A program made the position numbers and the translations under genes. Source: Promethearchaeia archaeon (GTDB lineage Archaea; Asgardarchaeota; Lokiarchaeia; Sigyniarchaeales; SOKP01). From it: a stretch of DNA of 64,000 bases. The DNA lies in NCBI GenBank assembly GCA_029856045.1, contig JAHQWG010000016.1, positions 62,001-126,000 of the forward strand, read 5' to 3'. The notes beneath the pieces are model-generated. The model was not told the origin of the DNA, did no database searches, and saw nothing but the letters and a program-made list of their open reading frames with translations. Of this stretch, positions 1 to 9,750 are shown one piece after another. Each line of letters begins with the position of its first letter. Position 1 is the stretch's first letter.

Positions 1-296
1 TCCTTTAATTTGCCTCCAGGAGCGTGAAATTTTAATAAATTTTTAAAAGCCTCAATGGCATCCGGGATTACATCTTCAGGATTATTTTTTAATATCTCTG
101 CTAATGCGGGATCAAATGCATTTAGATCTTCAAATAAAAACTCAAGAGTATTTTCTCCTTCTGCGTAAATTTTAGAGATTTTATCTCTATATTTAAATTC
201 AGTTGGTTTTTCTTGAAATAACCTGAAAAAATCTTCAAATCTTTTGATTTTATTAATTGGAATACTTGGTTGAGGCTGTTTATTATTAATTGTCAT
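1..296 (-). CDS. mcm: MCM replicative helicase, N-terminal part (cut by window edge)
   Basis: Reading the minus strand from the ATG at 296 gives 98 codons with no stop before the window edge, so only the N-terminus of the protein is present. The peptide has the archaeal MCM N-terminal A-domain pattern: RFEDFFRLF near the start, then TLEFLFEDLNAFDPALAEIL and a PEDVIPDAIEAFKNLL helix. MCM is the ring-shaped ATPase that unwinds DNA at the replication fork and works with GINS; a GINS gene lies at 4072-4623. The ATPase domain is outside the window. The ORF is too short for a length-filtered gene call. The product is seen from sequence pattern; function is by family knowledge. Confidence 0.85.
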   Translation of the reverse strand, partial: MTINNKQPQPSIPINKIKRFEDFFRLFQEKPTEFKYRDKISKIYAEGENTLEFLFEDLNAFDPALAEILKNNPEDVIPDAIEAFKNLLKFHAPGGKLK

Positions 297-505
297 GTAT
301 TAACCCATTACTTTTGATCATTTTTTTTTATAAAATGTCGGTATTTTTAAATTAAAGAATTTTAGATTATAAAACAATTTATTAATTCACAGATATTATC
401 AGTAGATTAATACTGCATTAATATATTCAAAAAATAAAATATTAAGAGATTGTAAATTTAGAGATTTATAAAATACAAGAAGCAAAATTATTACTTGAAA
501 TTATT

Positions 506-3500
506 TTATTGAAGTTCTTGTAGCACATTACAAATTATTGAGTCTTGAGACATCTCACATCTAATTTTTAAAAGAGCTATTATTCTCTTTTTAATATCTT
601 CTTTTTCATATTTTGCTGTTCTTAAAAAGATTTTTGCAACAGATCTTTGTGTATTTATTGGAGTATCAGAAGAAAGTAGCTTTAAAAGAGTAGATAATAA
701 ATTTTGAATTCCAATTTTATTTATTAATTGAGAAACTGATATAATAGTTTTTTCTCGGACAGAATCTGATGGATCGTTAAGTAAATCAACGATATAAGGA
801 AAAATTTCATCTAAATCTTCTGAACTATAAATTTTTATCAATTTTATTGAAGATTCCCTTACAATTTCATCATCATCTCTTAAATTTTTGGAAATTTTAT
901 TAAACGGAATTAATTTTGGGGATATATTTGGGATTTCAGTTAATATTTCCATTGAACTTCTACGTACCCATTTTTGATCATCATCAAGCATTTTAATAAG
1001 TTGATTTAAAATGATATCATAATTCTTGATATCTTTTATTAAATTTCCTAAACTTTTTATGATAGCATCCCTGACTACCCATTCGTCATCAGACATTGAA
1101 TCTATTAACACATTAGCTACTTTATCGGGAGCTTTATGCCCAATAAAAAATAAAACATTAGCTGCTGATTCCCGTACGAAAGGTTCCTTATCTTTTAATA
1201 AATTGATGATAGGGTCAATAGGTATTATCTCAGGGGAATTTTTTGCAATATCTATAAGCGATTTAGACAAAGTTATTTTTACTGATTTTTCTTGTACAAT
1301 TATAGTGTTTAAAAGAACAGAAATTAAAGGTTCGACATAATTGGGCATTCTAATCGCAATAATCGAAATAATCTTAGATGCTTCTGTTTTTAATTGCTTA
1401 GTTCCCTCAGATTTTAAAATATTTATAAAGGGATCAATGTTTATTAAATCAATATAATCTTCTGCTAGTTCAGATAATGAATTAATTGAAGTTAATTTAA
1501 TATATTCTTGATCTGAATTCAAATTTACTAGTAATTTTGGAATAAAAAGTTTAGGATTTTCTTTAACGATATTGATTACAGTTTTGGTTATTATACCTTT
1601 CGTGATAAATTTTGCTGAATCAGGGATTTTAATCAATTTACTAAAAACCATCTCAGGATTTTGTTTTCCAATATTAATAATCATATTGGAAATGCTATTT
1701 TTTATCTGTTCATCATCTGATTTAATATATTTTAATAAGATATCTGTGATTTTCTCAGGATTTGTCTCCCAGATTTTTCCTAATAATCTCAGAATACTAT
1801 ATTGAATTTCTAATTTTGATGAAGCCATCTTACTTAATAAGTAATCCAAATTAAGAGCGGTCGGAACTTCATTATGATATTTTTCTAATGCTTTTATTGC
1901 AGAATTCCTAACAGCTTCATTAGGATCTAAGAGTCCATCTAAAAAAGGTTTTATTGGAATAAAATATTCTTTAAAATTCCCGATTTTAGCTATTGTAGAA
2001 AAAATTTCGGCCCTAACCTCTTTATTTGGGTCATTCATTAGGGATATTAATTCATTAACTGTACTTGAATCTAAATCTTCAATATTAATTCCTTGGAGAG
2101 AAAATGCTGCTGCAGCTCTTACATTCTTATTTGGATGCTTCAATTTTTCAATAACTAAGGCTAAAGGAAATTTTTTAGGGGATTTTACTAAAAATTTAAG
2201 CGTCTCTTCTTGAACCTTATAATCAGAATCTTGTAATAAATGTTCAAACTCTGTTAATGCGATATAATTTAAACTTTGGTTAGGAATTCTTGATAAAACC
2301 ATAATTGCATAATATTTCATATGCCATTCAGTATCTTTGATTAATGATACAAGAACATTGATTGGAATCTGATTTATTAATTTTTTATCTGCTTTAGTTA
2401 AGGTTTCTAAGATGGGGATTTTTTTATCATAATTTGGGCTATTTAATCCTTCAATTATCCATGAAAGTATTGTATCTGGAGCATCTTTTTCAAGTTGAAC
2501 TAATACTTCAGTTGAGATTCTTTTAGAATTAGGATTAGGATCACTTATACCATCAAGTAATGTATTTTTAAATTTATTGCTTGTAAGGTCGATATCTCCC
2601 TTCCGAGGTATTCTCTCAAACATTAATTTTATTGTTTCCTCTGCATGATCCCGTATTTTTTTATCTGAATTTTTAATAAAATTAAATAAAGGGATTGGAT
2701 CAAAAGTTTGCCCGGATTTTGTTATCATTGAATATCTAAGATTTTGAGGGAACTCATTTTTTAAATTGATTACATAAAAAATAATAAAAAATAACAAAAT
2801 AGTTTCTTCAATAATTGCTGCCGGAACAAATTCTATAAACCTAGTATTTATTGGTTGCGTGAAAATCCAAGAATTAAAAATTTTTTCTAATTTACTGGCG
2901 TTTACTATTAAAAAATTGACTAAAACATTTAAACCAACAGCTGCAATTAAATACCCTGCAAAATATACATCAATTCCTCTGTATTTAATTTTTCGACCCC
3001 AAAATCTAGTAAAATAACCAATAATGCCAAATATCAATACTATAATAACCATCCAAGCATAGGACATGGTAGATATTGCCATTGAACCAGAAAAGTAGTA
3101 ATTTATAGTTTGTATTAATGAGATCCATGTCCAAACAAATACAAACAACATAACTCCAAGAATTATGTAAGGGGCTGGATCTCTGCCAAATTCTTCCATA
3201 GAACGCTTACTATTTTCAAATCCTAGAAAGAGATATCTATTTAACTCAGGTAGATGATAATATACATTACTTATTCCAGCTACATACCCTTTTGCTCCAT
3301 AGAATGTTAAAATCATTAAGGGATAAACTAACATCCATGACATCCAAATAATAATAACAGGAACGTTTGTGATTAACCATATCATAATAGGGGGAAAAAT
3401 AAAAATTATAAAATATAAAAGAACAGCAACAAGGAGAGAATAGGGTTTTGGAAATCGATTTATGATTTTTTTTCCAAGAAATTCATGAAAAGGAGTTAGA

Positions 3501-3889
3501 CCTTCACTCTTGTTCTCAGTCCATGCAATAAAGATAAAATCAAAGAGGGGATACCCTGAGATATAAAAAAGACCTGCAATCATTGGAAGGATTAATGCAT
3601 AAGGTGAAATCTCTGGAGGTGATACTCCTAATTGCCAAAATTCAGGAGTTTCGATAATAAAAATAACAATCATTGCAATAATCGTTATTGTTGCTAATCC
3701 AAAGATTAAACCGTAAATAACGCACACAAACCGATCCAAAATTGAAAATTCTCCTTTTTTAACAATAGAAACCTGTTTATAAATAAGTAAAAATCCGAAA
3801 ATGCTCGTACCAATGTAAAAAAACAATAATAAAATAGAAGTATCATTCCATGAGAATTGTAAATTGAATAGATCTCCGAAGATCCCCAT
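506..3889 (-). CDS. Large polytopic membrane protein with C-terminal HEAT-repeat solenoid
   Basis: About 1127 residues. The first ~390 residues hold roughly nine to ten hydrophobic segments (for example around residues 20-40, 55-80, 100-125, 150-205, 245-300, 310-335, 355-380). The remaining ~700 residues are a regular array of ~35-40-residue helical units with HEAT signatures such as DPNPNSKRISTEVL, DPNKEVRAEIFSTIAKIG, DEWVVRDAIIKSLGNL and DDQKWVRRSSMEIL. A GTG nine bases upstream (3898) is an alternative start; I prefer the ATG at 3889. The HEAT array suggests a membrane-anchored protein-binding scaffold, but the partner is unknown. It lies between mcm and a GINS gene, divergent from the latter. 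I recognise no named family for the membrane domain. Confidence 0.75.
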   Translation of the reverse strand: MGIFGDLFNLQFSWNDTSILLLFFYIGTSIFGFLLIYKQVSIVKKGEFSILDRFVCVIYGLIFGLATITIIAMIVIFIIETPEFWQLGVSPPEISPYALILPMIAGLFYISGYPLFDFIFIAWTENKSEGLTPFHEFLGKKIINRFPKPYSLLVAVLLYFIIFIFPPIMIWLITNVPVIIIWMSWMLVYPLMILTFYGAKGYVAGISNVYYHLPELNRYLFLGFENSKRSMEEFGRDPAPYIILGVMLFVFVWTWISLIQTINYYFSGSMAISTMSYAWMVIIVLIFGIIGYFTRFWGRKIKYRGIDVYFAGYLIAAVGLNVLVNFLIVNASKLEKIFNSWIFTQPINTRFIEFVPAAIIEETILLFFIIFYVINLKNEFPQNLRYSMITKSGQTFDPIPLFNFIKNSDKKIRDHAEETIKLMFERIPRKGDIDLTSNKFKNTLLDGISDPNPNSKRISTEVLVQLEKDAPDTILSWIIEGLNSPNYDKKIPILETLTKADKKLINQIPINVLVSLIKDTEWHMKYYAIMVLSRIPNQSLNYIALTEFEHLLQDSDYKVQEETLKFLVKSPKKFPLALVIEKLKHPNKNVRAAAAFSLQGINIEDLDSSTVNELISLMNDPNKEVRAEIFSTIAKIGNFKEYFIPIKPFLDGLLDPNEAVRNSAIKALEKYHNEVPTALNLDYLLSKMASSKLEIQYSILRLLGKIWETNPEKITDILLKYIKSDDEQIKNSISNMIINIGKQNPEMVFSKLIKIPDSAKFITKGIITKTVINIVKENPKLFIPKLLVNLNSDQEYIKLTSINSLSELAEDYIDLINIDPFINILKSEGTKQLKTEASKIISIIAIRMPNYVEPLISVLLNTIIVQEKSVKITLSKSLIDIAKNSPEIIPIDPIINLLKDKEPFVRESAANVLFFIGHKAPDKVANVLIDSMSDDEWVVRDAIIKSLGNLIKDIKNYDIILNQLIKMLDDDQKWVRRSSMEILTEIPNISPKLIPFNKISKNLRDDDEIVRESSIKLIKIYSSEDLDEIFPYIVDLLNDPSDSVREKTIISVSQLINKIGIQNLLSTLLKLLSSDTPINTQRSVAKIFLRTAKYEKEDIKKRIIALLKIRCEMSQDSIICNVLQELQ

Positions 3890-4071
3890 ATTAAACACTT
3901 TAAATTTTAGAATAATTAAGGAATTTTCTAATTAAATTAAATTTTATATTGTTATTTTAATATTAAATTTTAAAAAAGTAATGAATCTTATTATTTTAAT
4001 ATACTTTAAGTTATAATTTATTTGTGAATTTTTCTTTAGAATTGACAATCTTATTGAGTTAGTATATTAGA

Positions 4072-4623
4072 ATGCTAAAATTAGAAACAGACATCAGCTC
4101 TTATTTAGAGAGATTGAAGTTTATTTTTATAAACAAAATGATAGTTGTAGAATGTATTAAGGATAGTGATAGAATTAATTTATTTAGTGAAAATATTGGA
4201 CCTTTCAAAAGAGGACAAACTTATAAATTACCGTTTTGGAAAATAAAACCTTTTATTGAAAGAAACTATGTAAAAATTCAATCAGAGAATGATGTTAACA
4301 GTTCTTTAATTCAACAATTTGCAGAAAATGAACGAGATAATGCAAAATTGATAAAAAAAGAACATGATTTTTTTATAGAAATTAAAGAACTTAAGAAAAT
4401 AATTAAAAATAAAATTGAGAATGGTATAATTCCTAAAGAAGAATTGATTAAATTCCAATTGCATTTGGAATTTTTTTTGCATCAAAGAATCGCAAAAATT
4501 GAAAAATTGGCTACTAGTACCCCATCAATTGAGATATTGGGAAGATTAACCGATACAGAAAAGATATTATTTAAGGGATTTGAGAGTTTAATAAAAGAAT
4601 TTAAAGAATTTATATTAAATTAA
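4072..4623 (+). CDS. GINS complex subunit, Gins23-like (B-domain then A-domain)
   Basis: 183 residues. The N-terminal part has a small beta domain with the GINS B-domain pattern: VVECIKDSDRINLFSENIGP, then G-x-x-Y-x-LPFWKIKPFIERNYVKI. A helical A-domain-like region follows (residues ~85-183, with EELIKFQLHLEFFLHQRIAKIEKLA and LTDTEKILFKGFESLIKEF). B-before-A is the order found in Psf2/Psf3 and archaeal Gins23. GINS links MCM to GAN/Cdc45-like protein in the archaeal replisome. The gene is divergent from the membrane HEAT gene, with a short AT-rich promoter region between them, and close to mcm. The Gins23 assignment rests on domain order and length; membership of the GINS family is more certain than the subtype. 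Confidence 0.75.
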   Translation: MLKLETDISSYLERLKFIFINKMIVVECIKDSDRINLFSENIGPFKRGQTYKLPFWKIKPFIERNYVKIQSENDVNSSLIQQFAENERDNAKLIKKEHDFFIEIKELKKIIKNKIENGIIPKEELIKFQLHLEFFLHQRIAKIEKLATSTPSIEILGRLTDTEKILFKGFESLIKEFKEFILN

Positions 4624-4642
4624 ACCTTCTAATTTTTCCTCT

Positions 4643-7315
4643 TTATTCAATAAAATCATAATAATTAATAATTTTAACAAATAATTTTAATAACCATATT
4701 GGAAGCAAGCTGCTTCCATAATCCAATAACATTAAATAATCGCTTTCTTTTGAATGCAATTCATTTTTAAAGTCAGGAAAATATAAGCCCCCACTAGCTT
4801 TTGGAGGACACCCAAAACTTAAACACAACTTCCAAGGCACGACAATATCAGTTGTTATATTCCAATTTTCTAAATTTTTTCGTGTAGCAATCCAACTGGA
4901 ATCACTATGAATTTGCAGTTTTTCCCCAGTTATTAAAAATATCTCTCCGAATACATTAATTGGGCCAATCCCTGTAATATAATCAATATTTTCTATTCCA
5001 ATTACATTTTTTCCTATTTTTAGAAATTTTCTAATATCAAAGATTTGAATGTTATTTTCTAACATGTTATAATTTAATGATTGTCGAGAAATGACGTGTC
5101 CAAGATATTCACCATTAATATAGACTTTGGAGAAACATCCAGCAATAACTTGTAAAAAGGCGTTTTTAATTTCCTCTTTAATCTCAATTATCTTTTTAAA
5201 ATAAGTGGGGGTACATCTTGCCTTTTTTGCTTCTGATTTCTCTTTTTCTTTAAGTGACTTAATAAAATAGCTATTAAAACTTCTTACTCTATCAGCTTTC
5301 AAGTAAATCCATTCACTAGGAATATTAGGGTTTTCCCATTCACTATTTTTTTTTAATTGTTCAATTTTATCATCATAAAATCTTACTAGCCAATAATAAT
5401 TATTTTTTAAGGTTGTGAAGCAATCAGATTTTGCGCTTTTTAACCATAAATACTCATAATCTTTAAATAAATTGGTAATTTCATCTTTTAAATCCACAAT
5501 CTCGCTACGTATTTTAGTAATTTTCTCTTTTTTTGCTTTTTTAAGATTGAGTTTAACTAATTTTTTTGAATTTATTTGTCTCTTACAAAAGAATTGTATT
5601 TGTTTCGCAACAAATCTTAAATTTTCAATATTGATTTTATTTTTCAATACAATATTTTCTAATTCAGAACAGTTTTCAATTATTTTATCCATATCATTGA
5701 TAATATTATTAAAGTCCTTTATCTTCCTAGTTCTCTTATATTTTGATGAATTTTTTCCGAAAGGATGGCTAAAAAATTTATTATAAAACCTTTTCCATCT
5801 AAAATGTAGTAATTTTTCATCTTGAATTCTTCGAAATATATCAATAATTTCTTTAGTCCTATCATCATATAACCCAAAGAAATGAAGTATAAGTTTTTTC
5901 CAAAATTCTTCTAAATCAATTTCTTTTCCCGGGTTCCAGCCAACTTCTGCAGAAAGAATAAATCCATATAATCGATTTTCTCTTATTTCTTTATTTCGGA
6001 AATCACCCCATGCAGACGTGATTTCCCCTAACATTCCACCCAATTCATAACCATATTTTATGAGATTGATAATATTTTTTTCAAAACCTGATATTGACGG
6101 GAATGGACGATTATAATCCCAAATTGAAGGACTTACAATAAATGGGAGGTCAAAACTTTTTATTTTATCTAATATTTTGTGTTTTTTTCTTGTGTTATAT
6201 TTCCAGTACATTATAATCATATCTTTGGGAAGATCTTCGAGTACTTCTGGATATTTATAGAGAATATCATGATAAATAATCACATATTTATTCCCATATT
6301 TTTTTACAGTATCATATATCTTGTTATAATGATTAAGATAAGCCTGAGCAATACCAATTTCTTCTACATACTCAGAAGATGCTCCTTTTCCTACATCCCA
6401 ACTCTCATCAGCAGCTATATGGAAATATTCTGTATCAAATGCTTCGCTTAATTCTCCAATCATCTCATCTAATAGGGGATATATTTCTTCATTACTGATA
6501 TTTAAACTATTAGAGCCGGGAAATTCCCCAAATTGCCAGTAATTTTGATTACTTAAGATATTTTCCCAATGACCAATTGTTTGAAATATTGGAATTAATT
6601 CAACAAAATGTTTTTTTGCATATTGAGATACTTCTTTAATTTCTTCTTTAGTATAAGATCCACGATTTTTGCCAATTTCAGGGTGATTTCGAAATTTAAA
6701 CATATCTTGCATATATACGAGGTAATATTGATTAATCTTAAAATGGCTTAATTCCAGAATGAAACGTTTAAGATTTTCAACAGTTGGGGCTTGACCTCGT
6801 GAAATATCATCTGAAATCCCCCTAATTAGCAATAAAGGATAATCAATTATGCAAAATTCAGGAAAAATTAACTTATTTTCTACACAATTTAATAATTGAA
6901 AAAAGGTTTGAACTCCATAAAATATACCTTGAGCACTTTCGGCTTGGATAATTAAATTAGTCCCTAATGTGTTTAAAGTATAACCTTGTTGTAAGAAATT
7001 ATCTTGATTTATTATTTGATTAATATTTATTTCTGAAAAGGTTTCTTGAAGAAAAATTAAATTCTCATTATCATTTTCTAATTTTTGAACCTTAATTATT
7101 TCTAAATTTTCAGATAAACCAAATTCAATTAATTTATCTTGGAGTTGTGAAATGACGTGCTTAAACTCCTCTGGTAAATTAGTTTTAATCTGTGATTTAG
7201 AAGTAATTTTATTATTTTTTTTAAAAATCTTAATGAATTGTGGTTCAGGTAATATTTTTATTTCATTTAAATTGAAATCTGAAGTTTTTTTAATTGAATC
7301 TATTATTAAAAACAT
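4643..7315 (-). CDS. Glycoside hydrolase family 20 (beta-N-acetylhexosaminidase-like)
   Basis: 890 residues. Residues ~1-150 look like the GH20 accessory domain ([18 protein letters not shown]). The TIM-barrel domain starts with [20 protein letters not shown] and carries the catalytic Asp-Glu pair in [11 protein letters not shown] near residue 300. Family enzymes remove terminal GlcNAc/GalNAc using substrate-assisted catalysis with this pair. A long basic helical region (residues ~500-640) follows, then a C-terminal beta-sandwich ([43 protein letters not shown]) like sugar-binding jelly-roll modules. No signal peptide is evident, so action may be intracellular. The helical insert and extra module make it much longer than the ~500-600 residues of simple GH20 enzymes. 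It converges on the GINS gene with a 19-bp gap. Confidence 0.85.
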   Translation of the reverse strand: MFLIIDSIKKTSDFNLNEIKILPEPQFIKIFKKNNKITSKSQIKTNLPEEFKHVISQLQDKLIEFGLSENLEIIKVQKLENDNENLIFLQETFSEININQIINQDNFLQQGYTLNTLGTNLIIQAESAQGIFYGVQTFFQLLNCVENKLIFPEFCIIDYPLLLIRGISDDISRGQAPTVENLKRFILELSHFKINQYYLVYMQDMFKFRNHPEIGKNRGSYTKEEIKEVSQYAKKHFVELIPIFQTIGHWENILSNQNYWQFGEFPGSNSLNISNEEIYPLLDEMIGELSEAFDTEYFHIAADESWDVGKGASSEYVEEIGIAQAYLNHYNKIYDTVKKYGNKYVIIYHDILYKYPEVLEDLPKDMIIMYWKYNTRKKHKILDKIKSFDLPFIVSPSIWDYNRPFPSISGFEKNIINLIKYGYELGGMLGEITSAWGDFRNKEIRENRLYGFILSAEVGWNPGKEIDLEEFWKKLILHFFGLYDDRTKEIIDIFRRIQDEKLLHFRWKRFYNKFFSHPFGKNSSKYKRTRKIKDFNNIINDMDKIIENCSELENIVLKNKINIENLRFVAKQIQFFCKRQINSKKLVKLNLKKAKKEKITKIRSEIVDLKDEITNLFKDYEYLWLKSAKSDCFTTLKNNYYWLVRFYDDKIEQLKKNSEWENPNIPSEWIYLKADRVRSFNSYFIKSLKEKEKSEAKKARCTPTYFKKIIEIKEEIKNAFLQVIAGCFSKVYINGEYLGHVISRQSLNYNMLENNIQIFDIRKFLKIGKNVIGIENIDYITGIGPINVFGEIFLITGEKLQIHSDSSWIATRKNLENWNITTDIVVPWKLCLSFGCPPKASGGLYFPDFKNELHSKESDYLMLLDYGSSLLPIWLLKLFVKIINYYDFIE

Positions 7316-7412
7316 TTCTTTCAGTTGCTATTTTAAGTTGATCTATTAAACAAAATTTAAAACTTAATCTATGGAAAAAAATTTTTCTAATATTAAATAT
7401 TATAATACTTAA

Positions 7413-8432
7413 ATGGAAGAAGTACTTACAGACATATTTTTAATTAAGGAAAAAGGTGCTTGGGGTGCATATAAACCAACACAAAATATTTACATACTAG
7501 TTGGGACTGGAGGCAATGATGGATTAATCTATGATGCTGGATATGGCAATAAAAAGACAGTTAAGTATCTTGTAGCTCAAATTAATAAACTAAGAAATTT
7601 TTTTAAAGAAAAGAATAAGGAATTTAACCTTTCTCGACTTCTTGTGAGTCATGCCCATCCAGATCATTTTTCTGGCGCAATAAAATTAAGAAAATATTTA
7701 GGAATAAAAATTATTCTTACAGAAAAAACAGCAAGGAAACTCAGTGATATAAAATATTTTTCTCAAAATTTTGAAGCCTCAAATGAAAAAGTATTAAAAA
7801 AGAAGAAATCTTGGTTTAAACGATTTAAAGGTTATTTCTTGACACAATTTGGTCATTTTTTTTTCAAAAGAGTATATGGACTAACATTAATTAAAAATCC
7901 TGATATTATTATTCCTGAAAATTGTGAAATTTTAATTAATGGAGAGAAATGGAAAATATTTCCATCTCCTGGACATAGCTCTGATCATATATCACTTTAT
8001 AATGAGAAAAAGGGAGTCTTATTTTCAGGTGATAATGTACTAAGTTCAATTACTACGTGGCTTGGTCCACCTGATTCAAATTTAGAAGATTATATAAGTT
8101 GGGTTAAAGAAATCTCAAACCTTCCAAATCTTAAACTAATTTTAGGAGCCCATGGAAGTGTAATTAAAGATCCAAGGCAGAGGCTTAAGGAAATATTGGA
8201 ACATAGAGAAGATAGAACAAAACAAATTGAAGAACTTGTAATGAAAAATAATGAAAATGGAGCTACAGTAACTGCAATCACTAAAGAATTATACCCCGGC
8301 GAAAGTCGGATGAAACACCGGATGGCAAAAGGATATGTAGTGTTAACACTTCGATATTTAGAAAAGAATCAAAAAATTTATAGCAAAATTGATAAGAAAA
8401 GTAAAATAAAATATTTTCCGATTAGGAGCTAA
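7413..8432 (+). CDS. Metallo-beta-lactamase fold hydrolase
   Basis: 339 residues. The metal ligands are clear: SHAHPDHFSGA (HxHxDH, residues ~78-83), SPGHSSDHISLY (~190), FSGDNVL (bridging Asp, ~211) and GAHGSVIKDP (~246). The C-terminal winged-helix-like tail (AITKELYP...HRMAKGYVVLTLRYLEKNQKIYSK) is typical of the LACTB2/glyoxalase-II-like subgroup, which hydrolyses thioesters or RNA. An insert of ~50 basic residues between the first and second ligand blocks (KKKKSWFKRFKGYFLTQFG) is unusual. Substrate cannot be told from sequence. The gene is divergent from the GH20 gene with ~97 bp between starts and converges on pyrE. Confidence 0.85.
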   Translation: MEEVLTDIFLIKEKGAWGAYKPTQNIYILVGTGGNDGLIYDAGYGNKKTVKYLVAQINKLRNFFKEKNKEFNLSRLLVSHAHPDHFSGAIKLRKYLGIKIILTEKTARKLSDIKYFSQNFEASNEKVLKKKKSWFKRFKGYFLTQFGHFFFKRVYGLTLIKNPDIIIPENCEILINGEKWKIFPSPGHSSDHISLYNEKKGVLFSGDNVLSSITTWLGPPDSNLEDYISWVKEISNLPNLKLILGAHGSVIKDPRQRLKEILEHREDRTKQIEELVMKNNENGATVTAITKELYPGESRMKHRMAKGYVVLTLRYLEKNQKIYSKIDKKSKIKYFPIRS

Positions 8433-8444
8433 AATATTTTAATT

Positions 8445-9197
8445 TTAAATTTTCGCCAAAGAAATGATTTCTTTTATTTTGGCTTGATCTTGAAATTTAG
8501 AATAATCTTCAAAATATTCTCTTATAATCGAATATTCTTGGGGGTCGAATTTATCTTCAAGCCAATGAAGTTTGGATTTAAAGGGAATTAAGGAATAAAG
8601 ACTATACCCCAATTCTTCAGCTTTTTCTTTAGCTCCTTGTTCTCGATCTAAGAGAACAACAAAATCCTTACAGCTAACCTTGATATTTCGCTTTTTAGCA
8701 ACATACTTTAATTGTTCAAGGGCTAAGATTTTACTCGTAAATTTTGTAACTAAATCATCAATAATAACAATTTTATCATTATTTTCAATATCGCCTTCTA
8801 TTAATTTATGGTCGCCATATTGTGAAATAAATTTTTCAAAATCTTCTAAATTTTTTACATTTTCAAGCTTTCTAGTATATAAGGAAGGTATTCCAGAGAA
8901 AGCTGTTATAGAGGTAGCTATATAAATTCCAGTCATAGCAATACCTATAACTTTATCTACTTGGCCAATTTCATTCTTAATCAACTTTCCAAGGCTATTT
9001 CCAATAAGTTCTAATAATTTTTGAGCATTCTTTTTACTCGTTAATTCTCTTAGGGAGATATATATTGGGCTCCACAAGCCACTATGTAAAGTCCATCCTT
9101 CTTTTGTATCCCTATACCAAGTTTTAATAGCTCGAATTTGATATAATTCTTCAAGAATTTGTTTTCCGAGTTTTTCCTTTTCTTCTTTCCAAATCAT
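8445..9197 (-). CDS. pyrE: Orotate phosphoribosyltransferase
   Basis: 250 residues, type I phosphoribosyltransferase. The PRPP loop region is IVIIDDLVTKFTSK at residues ~142-156 (usual form VVIVDDVITTG), preceded by the VIGIAMTGIYIATSITAFSGIPSLYTRK block that in OPRTases holds the catalytic lysine region. The enzyme joins orotate to PRPP to make OMP in pyrimidine synthesis. The PRPP motif is slightly degenerate (K-F where T-G is usual), so substrate specificity should be held with some caution. It is the last gene of a tight minus-strand run top6B-top6A-HEAT-pyrE, only 9 bp after the stop of the preceding gene. pyrI lies elsewhere in the window at 57.8 kb. Confidence 0.75.
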   Translation of the reverse strand: MIWKEEKEKLGKQILEELYQIRAIKTWYRDTKEGWTLHSGLWSPIYISLRELTSKKNAQKLLELIGNSLGKLIKNEIGQVDKVIGIAMTGIYIATSITAFSGIPSLYTRKLENVKNLEDFEKFISQYGDHKLIEGDIENNDKIVIIDDLVTKFTSKILALEQLKYVAKKRNIKVSCKDFVVLLDREQGAKEKAEELGYSLYSLIPFKSKLHWLEDKFDPQEYSIIREYFEDYSKFQDQAKIKEIISLAKI

Positions 9198-9206
9198 TTT
9201 TAGTTA

Positions 9207-9749
9207 TTAATCGCCAATTTCTGCTTGTAATTTTAATAATTTTTTTCTTTCTGAGGCGTATTCTTCATTAGATACCTTTTCTTCTAGCCAATCTTTCTCA
9301 AGTTGTTCCATTTTTTTACGCATTTGCTCTAACTGTTTTTTCTTTTTGGCTTTCTCAAAGTTATTTAACGCTTTTTGGGCTAATTTTTTAATTTTTTCAT
9401 TTTCATCTTTAAGGAGTTTTTCTAGATAAGGTATAATTGGTTTAGCCATTTCAGTTTTTTTCCTAGTAATCTCCTCTAAACGTGTTAATAACGTTAATCT
9501 TTCCTCACTATTTTCTGTTTCCAAACCCTTAGCCATTAAGGGGATTGCAACATCTTTAATAAGTTCGTCCAAGTGTTTATTTATTTCAGATCTTAATTTA
9601 TTATTAGTAAATCTTGATAAATGGTCTTTTCGATAGTTTTCGATAATTACAATTGGAATCTCGGGAGACCAATCCATCATTTTCTCTTTATCAATTAATT
9701 GAACGATGCCACCATCGATATTTTTATTATTTTTATAAAATATTTTCAT
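9207..9749 (-). CDS. HEAT-like/coiled-coil protein of the topoisomerase VI operon
   Basis: 180 residues, not a family I can name. Residues ~60-125 form HEAT-like helical pairs (IPLMAKGLE..., AKPIIPYLEKLLKDENEKIKKLAQKALNNFE), followed by a highly charged helix (KKKKQLEQMRKKMEQLEKDWLEE) and a short C-terminal helical hairpin (KVSNEEYASERKKLLKLQAEIGD) resembling SHOCT-type tails. The start codon lies 2 bp after the top6A stop and the gene is followed 9 bp later by pyrE, so it is almost certainly co-transcribed with top6B and top6A. An accessory role for topoisomerase VI is possible but is inferred only from position. Confidence 0.6.
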   Translation of the reverse strand: MKIFYKNNKNIDGGIVQLIDKEKMMDWSPEIPIVIIENYRKDHLSRFTNNKLRSEINKHLDELIKDVAIPLMAKGLETENSEERLTLLTRLEEITRKKTEMAKPIIPYLEKLLKDENEKIKKLAQKALNNFEKAKKKKQLEQMRKKMEQLEKDWLEEKVSNEEYASERKKLLKLQAEIGD

Positions 9750-9750
9750 C

